Assembly: GCA_025094145.1 (NCBI GenBank)
Contig: JALLLS010000009.1
Span: 598,864-662,863 of the forward strand
Direction: 5' to 3'
Length of the DNA: 64,000 nt
From: Spinellus fusiger
Taxonomy: Eukaryota; Mucoromycota; Mucoromycetes; Mucorales; Phycomycetaceae
The position numbers and the translations under genes are program-made. The notes below the pieces were generated by a model. It ran no database searches, was not told the DNA's origin, and worked only from the letters and a program-made list of their open reading frames with translations. Numbering within the stretch: the first letter of the stretch is position 1; the number at the start of each line of letters is the position of its first letter. Below are positions 32,179 to 45,375 of this stretch, piece by piece.

Positions 32179-34102
32179 TTAAGCTTGGAGTAGAGGTTGT
32201 TCTTCATCCGATTTTGGTGGAATAATATGAACAAAAAATGCCAAAGTTGATGCAGAGATTGCGATACCAGTGCATACATAAAACACCAATTCTGGCATGA
32301 ATCCTACAGATAAAGTATAAATAGAGTTGATCCCAAGCTGGGATACTATAGCTATAGCATAGATTAGTCATATGTAATAGTAATTTAAGTTACCTGCAAA
32401 TGACTCTAGGATTGTGATTGCACCAAGCAACTCGCCTACTTCAAATGGGCTCACAAATGAAATGATGAGAGAACGTATAGAAGGACCAGATATTATCAAG
32501 AAACTGTGTACAGTCGTGGCTGATGTAAATAGAAGAGATGTAGTTGCCATTCCAGAAAGTAACATTCCAAGAGATTCGAGTAGACTGCCTGTACGTAATG
32601 ACCATAAGTTGAACAGATGATTGTCATACTCCTTCTTTCTTCTTGCTTTTGATGATAAAAAATATTTATCATTCATTGATTCAAAGTACTTATGAAATAG
32701 CTTTTTGATCAAAGGAAAGACGGCGAGAGCAATGGTAAGACGAAAAAATGAAATAAAACTGATCATCAATCCAGCTTCATATGCAGTCCAATTAAACCTG
32801 TACATAGTATAAAGAAGAGCCGGCGGGTTGGCAGTAATACTTTGTAGTGTTATAATTGTTGCCAATATAGGTAATGAATAACGACTGGCATGATTTACAT
32901 TAGTACGAAAAAGAATAGAGAGTGCTGAAAAGATGTTGATTCTCTGGAGTAGTGTAGTAGGTTTCTTTTTAACATCTTCATGATAAGAGCTGCCTGTGGG
33001 ATTTCTTTGCATAAACATATTAGACTCTGGTATGATATATGTATAAGCCAGAATTATTATTGACATGATGATTGAGATGTATATAACTTTACTGGGATCT
33101 CCCGTTTTCTAAACCGATAGCTTGGTTAGTGCATCGAACTAATAGAGCTTTAAGTCCTACTTTAATAATAAAGCTTCCTATGATAGGCCCTAAATTATTG
33201 TCGGTCAGTAAAGAGATATAGACAACTAATGAATCCTAGTATACCTATTGTGCATCCGAGATAAAGAAACCCTGTCAATTGACCAAATGCGGTTGTTCTT
33301 GTGTAAATAAATGTTTAGAATCTAGAAGCAAGATGTAGATTGTAGCATAACTATATTACCTTTCTTCGGGAAGTGTACAGTCGGATACGTATGCTTGGAT
33401 TGATGCCATCAAGATGCTACCACCACCCAATAATCCTTGTAAAACAGGGGACAGGTAAAGCAAACCAATACCGAATGTTTTGATATGATTTGCTCCAATT
33501 AATGTGCATAATAATGCTAGAATAATGCCAATGAAGGATATACGGAAGACTACAAGTCGCCCTTTTTTATCTGACAGCTCACCATAATAGCCAGCTACAA
33601 GGAAAGCTGAAAATATACCAATGGATTACTATAAAGAACAATATGTTTATAATGCATTGCTTACCACATGCAAAGTTCAGAAAATGAATAATAGAAGAGA
33701 ACCACGAGATATTGGCTTGTATCTCTGGAATAGAACAGTCTGGGGAAACCCCAAGCTCACCATCTCCGATCAAAGTTAAAGAGTCTCCTTTATCTTCATA
33801 GTATCTAGATAGATAAATAGACAAAAAAGTTTAGGTGAATCATAGGTATTCTATTTTTACCTTTCGCAAAATATATATGTAAATAGTTGAAGTTGTGGTG
33901 TTGTGACTGCACTAGTAGTCAAATTGATATGTTAATGATATATTGGTGGTATTGAGAACGCTGTAATAGCTTACATCAATATTGTGGTATAAAAGAACAT
34001 AAGGAAAAATATTCTCCATAAGGATATTTTACTGGTAGGTGATGTGTCAGGCAAGGTTAGGCTTTTGGTGAGTAGAGAAGTTGTTGATTTAATTGAGGAC
34101 AT
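32179..34102 (-). CDS. Major facilitator superfamily transporter
   Basis: Eight minus-strand exons (33975-34102, 33861-33911, 33665-33804, 33360-33606, 33245-33297, 33140-33189, 32394-33108, 32179-32345) give 516 residues, all phases agree. A GELSDKKGRLVVFR segment after a helix is the MFS loop 2-3 signature (G-x-L-S-D-x-x-G-R). CTLPEERTTAFGQ resembles the helix 4-5 conserved stretch, and FIIKVGLKAL follows. Twelve hydrophobic helices are plausible, with a long central loop (ESNMFMQRNPTG to NIFSALSIL) and a C-terminal acidic-dileucine motif (DEEQPLLQA), typical of sorting to endosome or vacuole. Substrate unknown; overall it resembles fungal drug/proton antiporter or folate-type MFS proteins. 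One donor (gttcga at 33139) is weak. Confidence 0.87.
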
Positions 34103-35846
34103 TTTCTTTCTGCTTCATTAAAACCAAGAAACAAATTGTAGATGGATATTTTATAGGGTGAAAAAAAAGAACAGATCTCTCACTGGGTTTGATTTATCTC
34201 TTACAAGACTTTCTTATGTAAAACCATTCCACAAAGTAATGCTCATGTATGTTACACTGGATAATCACACGTACAGGTGAATCACAAACCCTCACTTTTG
34301 TCTGAGTATGTTCTGCTATCTTATTGTTTTCTTAACATTAAGAATACTTCTTATCTATACCTTGAACCTCCCGATACCATGAGTATAGAATACTGATATT
34401 AGTCTGAATCATATTAACTAGTTGTCCCAATTTTTATAGCCTATAATATACCATACAGTTGATATTGATTTAATATTGGGAAGGGTTATACTTTATATTA
34501 AATATTGGATAAAAAAGTATCAAATTACAGAAAAATTCATTTCTTTTTTTTCTATCTTTTTTCTTTTCTTTTCTAACCCCTCCCATGCTGTGACTTTTAT
34601 TCTTGTCTATTCTCTCTTCTGACATAATATAATATTAAAGTAGTCTACAATGTCTAGAGAATAGCTTCAGGTGCCTAGATATCTTGGTGATAAGAAGTAT
34701 AATAATTTTTAGCTATCTTTTGTAAATACCGGGTTTCTAGCCTGAATTCAGAGTAGGTATCGTAGGTATAGTTACTTTGGTTATCCTATTCTTGTATCAC
34801 TAAAGATTTTTTTCACCTTTCTAGTGTTGTACCGCTCTCCATGTTTCTATAGTTTCTCTGCCTGTTTCTATTCATTAATAACACCCTGAAAATTAAGACA
34901 AAATCGCTATCAAGACTCACTATCAATATTTCTGTGGAGATAGGAAACAATTCTCAAAAGTTATCTATGATTCTTAAATTTTGAACCATCTTGGATCATT
35001 GATGGTGCTACTTATCATTTGATTCGAAGCCAAACTCAGTACCGAACTCTGCTGCCTTTTAAAATAATTAGAAAGCCTTAGAGACATTGAGCCTTATAAC
35101 TCTGTGGATAAAGTATCATAATCAGTTTCTAATGTCTCAACTATTATTTTATTGAAAAATTAAAATAAAATAATCTATTAAAATACTATATTAATATGAA
35201 AACTAAAAATATTAAACCTAAACATCCAAAGGTATACCTTCAATAAAGTTGATTTTGCCAGTTTAACTTTCTATTAGCTTCAAATTGGAAGAAAACCCTA
35301 TACTTAGGACTTATGAACCGTTTGATGTTATTCCGGTTACACGGTATAGTTATACCCACCCGACGCTTTTTAATATTCACTATTCAAAAGAGAGAAGAGA
35401 TGAATAAAAAACCAGCAAAGAATGACCTGGTCTGTGTAATTATAAACTATAAACTTTTAGTATTTTGAAATGCATCTATAAACAGTCTACATCATACATT
35501 TTTTTTGTGGATAAGTAGTTGAGTATAACATCTACAACACTTATTATAATTAGTTTCTTAATAATGTGGTTTGTCTCGTAGGATTTACCTCCCCGCGATA
35601 CATCCCTGTTGAGTGATAATGGTGTTGCTTAGTACCAATTTGAGAGAATAGAATAGCCTTACTAAGATTAATGGGATTTTGAAATTGCTTGATAAGATAT
35701 ACGTTAGCATGCGTCATCATTAGGCTATTGTGTGAAAAGTCTTCTTAAAAAAAAAACTTCTAAAATTGTATATTCACAAAGAATTTCTTTTACAGCGGAC
35801 GGACCTTAAAAATATAACTAATAAGGCGTTTCTATAGCAATAATCT
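34103..35846. other. AT-rich gene-free region
   Basis: About 1.7 kb with no open frame worth calling. It marks the change from the gene-dense left part to the transposon-rich middle. The left end should contain the MFS transporter promoter. I see no repeat with a partner elsewhere in the window. Confidence 0.5.
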
Positions 35847-38131
35847 GTGGAGCTCTAGACCAGGCCCTCTGTCTCCACAAACTTATGGGGTTATATGCTG
35901 CCCAAGAATTAGGAGAGCAAGATCCAAAACCTTCAGTCGTCGTCTTCCTAGATATTGGAGCTGCATATGATAGTGTGGAACGCTCTGTCATATGGGAGTC
36001 GCTGATGCCCTTCGTGTCTCAGCCGTTGCTCTTGCTACTACAGAATTTGTTTGATGACATTGTGGTGAATGTGATTCTGAAAAATGTAGCATCCCGGGAC
36101 ATTGCACCTAAACGAGGAGTCTTACAGGGTAGTATTCTTTCTCCATTTCTTTATTCAATTTTCATTGATACTTTTCCACATTTCTGAGGTTTGCTTTGGT
36201 ATCCCCAATACTGGTTGGTATGTACCCACCTACCATGGGACGGTCCATTCATCTCTGTGCTTGAAACCCTTTTTCTTTTGCTTCCCCACAGGCAACTGTT
36301 CACGCATTGCTTGACAAGTTACAGAATTCCCTTCACAATCCTTTTCCTACTTCTACAGTTTTGGATGACTCTTCTGAGTCGTCAGATTCCTCTTAATTTC
36401 CGTCTCATGTCACTGTTACTTGGGCTCCTGTGAATTGTTTGTTGTATGCTGATGATGTGGCTCTTATGGGCTGCCCAAAAGATATACATCGAATGCTGGC
36501 ACTTGCCGAAATTCACTCGACCCTCCTTGGTTACAAATGGAGTCCCTCCAAATGTGAAGTACTCAATGCCCCGGCCAATGTGCCATTTTACCTCTATGGC
36601 AACAAGCTTCCAACCTGTGATACTTTCAAGTACCTTGGTATCCCCTTTTCACGTCAAGGTATTAACCAAGACGCACTGTTCTCACACTCACAAGTCAAGG
36701 CAATTGCAGTAATACAAAAGCTGAGAGGAATGGGTGTAAACATGTATGGCTTTGGGATTACAGAAGCCCTAAGAGCTTATACTGTTTTTGCTCGGCCTAT
36801 TTTTGAGTATGGGTTGTCTGTTTGTAATGTCAATATACTAGGCATCCGCTTGCTATAAATCTGTCAGTCTGCTTGTCTGAGACTTTGTCTCGCTAGATCT
36901 GCCACTGATAGGTTTGGAACGATCCAGGTTGCCCAATTAGCTGCCCTCCCTAACATATACTCTCGTTTTCTTTATCTGCAAGCCAAATTTGTTGAGCACG
37001 CAGCTACCCTTCCTGAAGACACCCTCCTCTAGTGCCTTGTCCCGCAGCTAGAAGCACCCCAGAGTAAAGCTAAATGGATTAAGCTATATGGCAATGTACT
37101 CTGGCAAAATGCTCAAAGAATAGGACGGGCTCACAACCCTCCTAAATATTCATTAAAAGTAGCTTATCTTGAATATCTTCAAAGTGAAATTACTAGTCTA
37201 GTGCGTGGCATGAATCCGCTGGTGATACTAGCCCGTGGACTATATAGACCTGTTTGTGATCCAATTCTTCTACTACCGTGCACGCGCAAAGAAAGACATC
37301 GTCTACTAAAATGGAGGATTGCTTGGTTACCACCAACACCTTCAGTTCCTTGCCAATATGGCCAACCATCTGCCAATCGGGACCACTTTCTCACTTGCAC
37401 ATTCGTTGGCTATGAACGCTCCACGTTCTTGTTCTTCTTAGTTCCTGCACCACCACAAGACGTTCATCCAATTGAATATTGTCTAAATCTTCTGCCGCGC
37501 ACGGTTAAGTCTTTTGTTAAATAGAGAGATCTTTGGCCCAGTTTGTTAATACTTCTGCAAGCCATTGATCAAGCCACGTCTACTCGAGAATTTAAGGTAG
37601 AGCCATCAGCTGGTAGCTTGCTCATTGAGGCTGCTGATGGGTGTGTTGAGCGGGAACACTAATGCTGTCATAGAGTGCAAAGGACTCTAGCAACAGATGC
37701 TATATCCTCACTTTTCCTCCTATCTCTCCTCTGCCACCCATTCTTAATCTGTTTAGCACAGCCAGAAGCTGCTAGTGTAATTACTACATATATTCTCAGG
37801 ATTGTCCGAGTTACTCTAAGTATCCCTCGTTGGATTTCGAATCGCCACAGGATGACGGTTATCTTTTTTGGTGTCCTGGTTTTCTTGCTGACTTTATGGC
37901 CTTTTGGATGTCTATTCATAATTCTTATTTTACCATCATTTCTCCCTCATTTGAGGTTTTGTATTTCTCTGTCTTTCTGTTTCCCATTCATTTGCATTTT
38001 TTTTTCACTTTCGTATTTGAAGTGTTTATATGTTTATTCTTATTTATTTCACAAAAGTTCTCATAAGGTGGCTAACATGCCCAATGCGCGAATAGCAACC
38101 AACACCCAAAAATAAAAAATACTTTGAACTG
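35847..38131 (+). mobile_element. LINE copy 2, 5'-truncated and degenerate
   Basis: Closely similar to 11600-13908 of the complete LINE, starting inside the reverse transcriptase (LGEQDPKPSVVVFLDIGAAYDSV) and running through YADDVALMG to the 3' UTR and its A-rich end (acccaaaaataaaaaatactttgaactgt). Many stops and small indels, e.g. TGA near 36186 and TAG near 37031, make it a pseudogene. No clear target duplication is visible. Its 3' end abuts a DIRS-like reverse transcriptase fragment while the left flank does not, so the site was later rearranged or deleted. Confidence 0.92.
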
Positions 38132-40010
38132 TCTGTAGTAAGCTGGCTTGTTTTACTCTGGAAATTAATTTCTTCATCTTCTCTTGGGGAACCGTAATTT
38201 TCATTTGCTTTGTGTTGAACTTGAATCCTAAGAATTCTTGTGTCGTCTGTGGCTTCAAAGAACTCTTCTTCTAATTGATAAGAAATCCCAATTTTCTCAG
38301 GTAGGTTGTTATCATATCACAAGTTTTTTTCATCTTGGCTTCTGTCTTCTCCAATATACAGATATCGTCAAGGTAGTACACCAGACGAATTCCCTTCTTT
38401 CTCATTGGTTTGATCGCATATATCATAATCTTGGAGAAAACCCGAGGTGCCGCATTTACTGTGAAAGCTAGTGATCGGCACTGTAATGTTGGGCAATTTG
38501 GATCTTGTTGAAGCACATAAGTCTCTGTTAGGAGGGCTACTAACACAATAGGAACACCGTAGTGGCTGAATAGGGGAGTGGAATGGGTAGCTTAGTAGGA
38601 CAGAGACTTGATAAAGTCAGTAATTGAATATCACCAGCAATACGCAGTGACAATGACAGCGCAATGTATATCGACCAGATATACATGGGAAAACACAGAG
38701 AAAGAAGAAACAAAAACAAACTTGTACGATATCTTAGATAGCCGAGCTATTAAGAGAAGTACACAGAAAACATATAGAAAGAACTTCAATGATTTATTGA
38801 AGGAATTGGTTTAATTTTTGACAATCCAAGATAGGTCTTCTTTTTGTTGCTTCTTGTACTGTAAAAAAATTCGACAGAAACTGTTTGTTTTGTGTGGGTG
38901 ACCTCTCTATAATTCCCGCTGCTAAGAATTCTTTTGTTGCTGTGTCTACTGCTGCTTGATCTTCTACTGTCATTTTCATTGGACCCTGGATCTATGGTTT
39001 GGACACTTTTGCAAATTGTAGGCGATATCCTGAAGTTATCACTGATAATGGCCAATTGTGTGTTATTGTTTTCCAATAATTGAGGAAGCGTACTAGTCTG
39101 CCCCCTGGTAGTATCCTGTCCATGAGAACACTGTAGTTCTTTGTTATTTCTTGTGTTAATGGTTGTATTGCTGATATCTTTTGACATGAGTCTTGTAATA
39201 ATTTTTCTTTGTCTAATTTTTCGTTTTTTCGTTTATGAAGTCTCCTTCTCTTATTGAGACTCTTAGTTGGTGGGATAGCGTTGTTGGGACTGTCGTGTGA
39301 ATGGGGCACCACCTCGTCCCCTTCCCCCAAAAACCCGAGCTAAAGTTCCTGTTAAAACTGCTTCTGAATCCTCTTTGGTTTCCTATGAAACCCCATGAGA
39401 GATAGTGATTTCCTCTGCTTCTAAATCTATTAGAGTGGATGGCTTCTTGGACCTATCTCTGCTCACATTTTGCTTTGTTGAGCTGCGCCATGAAGTTCTC
39501 TGAGAAAGCATTTGACTTCCCTCCTTCATCCTGGTTCTCCGGGTGTTTAAAGCTAGCAGGGAGATGGAGTGCTTTGGTGGCATAATCTCTAGTCTCCACT
39601 TCTTGGACTTTTGCTAAAGTGTATTCATAGAGAGCCAAGCGTCTCGATTGCTGCACTGTCTGTTCAAAAAGCTTGTTGTCTGTATCTTTAAATTTGTCTT
39701 TGTCATGTAAAAAGAGGAGTTGTTCTTAGATCTCTGTGGCTGCTCTAGCCTGGATTCTTGTTGTTTCTGTGATCTTATAAATAGAATGTATGATCTGGTA
39801 GGTGTCGACCATGAATTTCTTAAGTTCTGAGACTAAGTTTTTGTTGATAGTTTCAGGGGTTGTCCATTCTCCATGTGTGTACCTGTGTAAATTTTTCTTG
39901 TAAGATTTTGCTTGCTCTTTAAGGTCATAAAAGAGGACATTGTCCAAATTGGCAGCAACTCCTTCAGGAAGTACTGTGCTGCTCGTTTGTCTTAGTCTTT
40001 CAACTTAGGG
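38132..40010 (-). mobile_element. DIRS-like (tyrosine-recombinase type) retrotransposon remnant
   Basis: Several minus-strand frames belong to one element. From 5' to 3': a Gag-like part (39726-39947, 39453-39656), a linker with LPGGRLVRFLNYWKTIT and VITSGYRLQF (38992-39330), an RT N-terminal block MTVEDQAAVDTATKEFLAAG and IIERSPTQNKQFLSNFF (38794-39190), then the RT palm with YYLDDICIL (38271-38546) and QEFLGFKFNTKQMKITVPQ (38061-38258). These blocks are typical of DIRS-like pol proteins. Frameshifts and stops separate them, so it is dead. The RT section between the N-terminal block and the palm is replaced by a plus-strand segment (38570-38815). LINE copy 2 ends at its right-to-left 3' side. 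Confidence 0.8.
38608..38814 (+). pseudogene. Possible tyrosine-recombinase N-terminal fragment, inverted inside the DIRS remnant
   Basis: A 68-codon plus-strand frame ends with LDSRAIKRSTQKTYRKNFND, which resembles the core-binding helix of tyrosine recombinases (S-x-N/Q-T-x-x-x-Y). DIRS elements encode such an enzyme downstream of RT on the same strand, so its plus orientation here, between two minus-strand RT blocks, suggests a local inversion. The catalytic domain is absent. Assignment is tentative. Confidence 0.4.
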
Positions 40011-40189
40011 TTTTGACTAAAGCTCGTCATACTTTCCTAAGTCCAGGGAAGTGGCTTCTACTCTAGGATATAAAATACTTAACAACTACAACCTCTGTAT
40101 AAGTTTGAGTTGGAATCTTAATGTTTATATCGTAATTGGGTTTTTGGAATAAATCAATTACTTGTTTCTTTCCCACTGTCATTTTGCTT

Positions 40190-41560
40190 TTGATTATTAT
40201 TATTTTGCTGAAACATTATCAATGCACTCAAATATAACATTTAGATCCTCGGTGCTAGTTCTTATCTCTCGTTTCATAAGAGACTGTGCACCTTCAACCC
40301 TGGAAGGTGTGGAGTTGAAGTGCAATATTCTGTTGGTCCAAGCAGATATAAATCCATATGAATATACAGATTTAATTATTTTGAAAGAATTATTTTCTTC
40401 TCTTTTCTTTTCTTTTAAGTTAAATACATGCAAGTGAACAAATCTTTCTTTGTAAATAAGCCATGTTGAATCTATATACTGCATAAAGTTGCTTGGATCG
40501 TAAAGCTCTCCGCTACTGTTAGTGCCTAGCTCTAGCAACTTATTCTTGAACTCTTTTAACCTTTCGTTGTAGTTCATTTCTTTCTAAGAGTATCTATTAA
40601 TAATACTCCATTCTCTTTGAATTTCGTCACTCCTTTCCTTATCAATCCCAGGAAAACATTTCATGAGGCTGGATAAAACATTCATAGACATTTACCATCG
40701 ACATAGTAACTGAGTGGCCTGGGTAAGAACTTTTTCCAAGACATTCATCAGTGCCAGCTCACAGTCCATTACCATAACTTTGGGATAATGCTTCTCAAGA
40801 AAACAAAATAGTCTCATATGGCTTAGAATCCAAGTGTAATCAGCTACTTTCTCGTTTATGATGAAGACAACGCCAAGAATAAATGTACAGTTCGGGTTTA
40901 TAATACCAACTACTTGTACCATGGCATTTTGTAATGATTTATTTTGTATGTAGTATCAATCACAAGAACAGTTGAGTATCTTTCAAAAAGCTTCACGGAG
41001 TCTTTGTAGCAAAGAAAAAGACTAGTTAACTTTCCTGAAGTTGTATTATGTTTTAACTCGTAGTAATAGTTTCCATTTTCATTCAACTTACCAACAAAGG
41101 AATGAACTGGAAGCTTGTTGTTCAATTCATCTTCTCTATGCTTTCTAATTGCATTGTGTATGGCTCCCTTATCGATTGATTTACCTATATTTTGTTTTTG
41201 CATCAAGGCAGTCATCTTCTGATCTTCTATCGAGCGTCTACGCAATGAATGACCGTTATACTCTTCTTTTGTTGGCATGTGCTTGTGAGTACCGTTTCTC
41301 ACTGCAATAGAAAACTGTCCTTCCTTGCGACCAATATACCAACTGAAAGGACAGTCAATTCTTTTGGATCTATCAGAACAGTGCTGTTTATCAGAAGACT
41401 TTAGGTAAATCATAGGACTGATGGGATTTCCTCCCTTATCACAGATCAACTCACAATTTCTGAGAGAACCTTTTCCATCAGAATGTCGTTTTTGGGTTTT
41501 CAAGCCAATGGCATACAGAACATTAGAACGTGTAGTTAAAATCTGTTGTTTATTTAATAA
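40190..41560 (-). mobile_element. Mutator-like (MULE) transposase with FAR1-type DNA-binding domain, broken
   Basis: Three minus-strand frames follow each other. 40910-41503 holds a FAR1-type zinc domain (RIDCPFSWYIGRKEG ... NGTHKHMP) and the start of the MULE catalytic core (VLVIDTTYKINHYKMP, first Asp). 40692-40922 continues with FILGVVFIINEKVADY and HYPKVMVMDCELALMN (second Asp). 40200-40577 has the C-terminal helical part. Frameshifts near 40910-40920 and 40680, plus stops, inactivate it. I did not find terminal inverted repeats, so the outer limits are only those of the coding remains. Confidence 0.8.
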
Positions 41561-41610
41561 AATTACTACGTATTTTATACCTTTCTAATGGTATTGGATT
41601 TAGGGATATA

Positions 41611-41658
41611 CTATCGAAATACTATGAGCTATCGAAATACTATGAGCTATCGACATCC
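41611..41658. repeat. 18-bp tandem repeat
   Basis: ctatcgaaatactatgag occurs twice in a row and partly a third time. Confidence 0.85.
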
Positions 41659-42025
41659 CTTAATATTCGATAGCGTCCTCTTCTCAGTTTGGTAATAAAT
41701 GAGTCCCAATTCCCAAAAGAGTGATCTTTTCAATTATGGAAAATATCTCTACGACAAATGTTCCAGTATTTCCCAAAGATAGTGTACAGTCAAACATAAT
41801 TAGAAAATATACGACCCCATAATTTATATATTTTTAAACATGATTCTTCTTCTTTTTACCACAGAATCACATCCCATTAAGCAATCTCAAATATCAAATG
41901 CAGAATCCTCAATTGAAAAACTCTAGAGTTTATGAAAAACTTAAAGAGAGTAATGGGGTGTTTACTGGCTTAAAAGAAGAGAAAAATACTCCATAGGTAT
42001 CATTTCAAATGTCATTGGCATTAGC

Positions 42026-42790
42026 ATGACTACTGATACACCTATACCAAAGGCTTGTTCTGGTGCACCAAAAAAACTCAATGAGAGAGACTTTAGACGA
42101 CTTGAAAACATTCTAAGAGACAATCCATTTGCCTCCTATAACTACATATATTTGGAATTTAAAATACACAAGCCAAGGTTATCTGAAGAAAATATGAAGA
42201 AAAAGACTTTGTTGGGTAAAGGAACAAGTCAATTGGACCCTTTGAAGTAGAGGGTTACCAGGGAGGAGACAGAGTAACTCGAAAGATCGGAGAGAGGCAT
42301 AAGGCTGCTCATAGTGTACCTACAACCAAATGGGGTGAAAGTTAGCCTAATGATTTGGAGATGTTTCTGGGCTGGTGGATTTGGACCCTTGATCTTTATT
42401 GATGGCACTGTAAACCAAGACGTATATTTCAACATTTTGGCAAAATAATTTCTTCCATGGTTCATTGAATTGAATGAGAAGGAGGATAAGGACTTTATAT
42501 TCCAAGAAGATGGGGCTAGCTGCCATACAGATGGCTATACAACATGATGGAGAAACACATCAAATTTAGAGCTTTGATTACTAGCTCACACAAATCCCTG
42601 ACTTGAGCCCAATTGAACACGTCTGGTGGGCTATAGAAGAAAGAATTAAATGAAGGTATATATTACCAATGTTGGAAGTTTTAAGGCTCTACTTGCAGAG
42701 AAATGGGGGTGAGTTGGTATTGAACCTGCATAACAATAAATTCAGAGTATGACAGATAGATACTATACAGTCATTGATGCCAAAGAAGGC
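42026..42790 (+). pseudogene. Tc1/mariner-like transposase relic
   Basis: An N-terminal helix-turn-helix-like part (KKLNERDFRRLENILRDNP) is followed by broken frames reading LIFIDGTVNQDVYFNIL, FQEDGASCHTD (second catalytic Asp with the Tc1-style DxAxxH block) and DLSPIEHVWWAIEERI (third acidic position region). Multiple stops and frame changes. No clean TIRs found. Confidence 0.75.
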
Positions 42791-44555
42791 CATAAAAAAT
42801 ATTAACTATATTATACTATAAATATTACTATAAAAATATCTTAAACCAACTTTGTGTTGAATTTGAAGTCATTAGTATACGTTTTGAGGCTTCAGCCTTT
42901 TTATCCGTAAAGGATGTTCTTTCTCACGACTTTTAAAAAGAAAATTTGTATACTTACTAATGTTGTGTGGCTATATTATCAATAAAATATACTGTTTATT
43001 GTAATATTATAGATAATAATATATTATGACTATAGCTACTGCCTAAATACATCCCCTCATAGCAATAGAATAAATACCCTAAAAGCATTGTGCTTTATCC
43101 TTGGGAGATAGATAATTATGCTCAGGAGTATACCCTAGACACCATTGTCAGTATTGACAGTATTGACCTTGTAGATGACCACCTGAGACCGACTTGAAAC
43201 GAGTCTTTATTTATTAACAATATATTGAGTGTCTTGTGGAATACAATGAGCTCAAGCCCAGATAAAGACACTGCTTACCTTTTTATCACTAGAATAGCCT
43301 TTGGTAGTGTCTATCACTTCCTTTTATTTTATTGATTCATTAATAATAGTACATTAATTTGCTTAGTTATGCTCAAATTGACAAGTAATTGAGTATTAAG
43401 TTGTATGGACAGTGTAAGAAATAACAAAAAGAGGGGAATATCGTAACAAAAAATATATTTTTCTCTATTCTAGTGATCTATTACACCTTAGCCTACAATT
43501 CCCTATAATATACGAGTCAAAGAACTCACACTCTTTTTGCTTTGAGCCTAAAGGACAACATTGGAAACAAGAAATAATACTTTATTATCATTAAGCACCA
43601 CTGTTAATACTAGTTACAATGAGTTGGTTATTTAATTAATTAAGTAAATTCAGTCAATGAATGGCTATACTGTTCTCAATGTAGGTATGTTTGGCTCTCT
43701 CTTTTGGACAATGACCACTAGAGTTAATTCAGTATGTACTACAATAAATATTCTTTAAACATTGTTATGCTGCAAATAGTGTGGGCCTAAGGATAACACA
43801 TTATGTTAAACAATAAATCCAGTGACTGAGTTGTAATATCGGCTTCATCTCTTCCTTTTATATTCAACTTTATAACGTTTAATTACAAAGTCAATAATCT
43901 GTAGAATAGGCAGTGATACAATCTCTATTCGCATGGATGGCCATAGAAGTGGAAATAGGTGAAGTTGCTAAAACTAGCTAGAAGTAAGGAAATGTTTCAG
44001 AAGGGAAATGTATATAATAGCTAGTTACATATTTTAAATAAAGAAGAGAGAAGTCAACACACATCTTTGATTCCGCAAGAAGGGTGGATTATACCCTAAG
44101 GTGAAGTACAGTTGTTGGTTCTTGCTCTGTTCCTGTTTGCTCCCTTTGTTTGTCCTCTTCGTTGGTCTGCCGTTAGGAAGGTTGCCTTTATCTGTCTTCT
44201 CGTGCCCCTACAGGTCTACCCTCAGAGTATCTCTTTCAGACCACTACAACCATCGTTCCTCGCAGCCGCAGAGAGCCGAGTTCCTCATCTCCCGTCTACA
44301 GGTCCCCTCCAGTTCATACACCCTCAATAGCAGTCAGCCTTTCCCCAAAGTCCTGCGTGTTTCCATTTAGATCTCTTGTGCCTAAAACTATAAATCATTG
44401 CTAAAATAGATAGGTAGAGTTTGAAATTGATTATTTAGGCAGCGAAAAGGTCTTTTCAAACATAGTATCCAATCAATGAAATAGTATGATTTATTCTTCA
44501 ATTATTTCTTTATATATCCCAAAAATCCTTGGATGTATATCGAAAGACCATTCCG
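42791..44555. other. AT-rich spacer with a GC-richer island
   Basis: No gene seen. At 44100-44370 there is a short, clearly GC-richer block with an open frame that lacks an ATG start and resembles nothing I know; it may be a piece of a retrotransposon leader. The rest is AT-rich. Confidence 0.4.
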
Positions 44556-44665
44556 TTAAGTAGATCCCCCAACTTCCTCTTTTGTGCGCGGTCTTTGTGT
44601 TCGTAGTCAATCTCTCCCGAGTTCTACACGTCTCTTAGATCTATCACTGCCTTAAATTACAATAT
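44556..44665 (-). repeat. Partial inverted copy of a dispersed repeat
   Basis: Reverse complement matches 49645-49720 closely (agatctaagag...cgagagagattgact...gggggat) and 44925-44985 less closely, so the same repeat family lies here in inverted orientation. Confidence 0.7.
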
Positions 44666-44919
44666 ATTTAATTTCCGTGAAGGCTTTTCGGTCTGTAAGT
44701 TTAAACTAAATTATAATATTCTAAAAAGTTAAAAATTCAGTCTTATATGTTAATTCCTTCTTAGTGTTATTTACTATTTTTATCATGACTTGAATACTCC
44801 TCAGAATCATACTCTATAAGACCTATTTTTATTTAACATTTTATGATCCTATTAGTTCAGCTAATTTTTTTCTAATCCCACTATAATTAAAAGCCGTGAT
44901 ATATCTAGGAGGAAAGTAG

Positions 44920-45375
44920 ATCTCGAGGGAGAGTGGCTACCAACACAAGGATCACACACAAAAGAGGGAATTGGGGGATGTACTTAGCAGAGTAGTCTTT
45001 CTGCTAATCCAGAAAGAGTGATAGCGGAGATTGAATGTGTTCACCAACAATAGTGACAGAAGACCAAAAAGAGTATGTAACCTACGGTGTTACAGGGAAC
45101 GAAAAAGAGATAGTGACAATAAAGAAAATAAGAAAGAGAAAGGGGAATACTGTCTGTTTCATTATTTAGAGCAAGTTTAGCCTCTACAATATGATTCAGA
45201 AGACACAAAGGAAGATGATCGTTTATTAAAGAGATCTGTTGTATGGTATAAATACAAAGTATCCTCAAAGGGATGCTAGTGCCATGTGTTTAGCTATTTT
45301 GTTTTAAGCTTTTCAGCGTTTCATTACATTCCGAGCCAACAGATAGACACTCTTGCCTATCACTCCATCACCTAA
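44920..45375 (+). repeat. Dispersed repeat, copy 1
   Basis: Matches 49655-50110 along about 450 bp, e.g. the shared blocks ttcaccaacaatagtgacag, ggtgttacagggaacgaaaa and ttccgagccaacagatag. No coding capacity; possible LTR or MITE-like unit. Includes a TATAAATA motif at 45246-45254. Confidence 0.8.

Noticed and set aside
35780..35860. Target-site duplication for LINE copy 2
   Set aside because: No matching sequence beyond about five bases could be found on both sides; the site seems rearranged.
44101..44370. Open frame in a GC-richer island
   Set aside because: No ATG start, no recognisable domain, and the composition suggests a retrotransposon piece.
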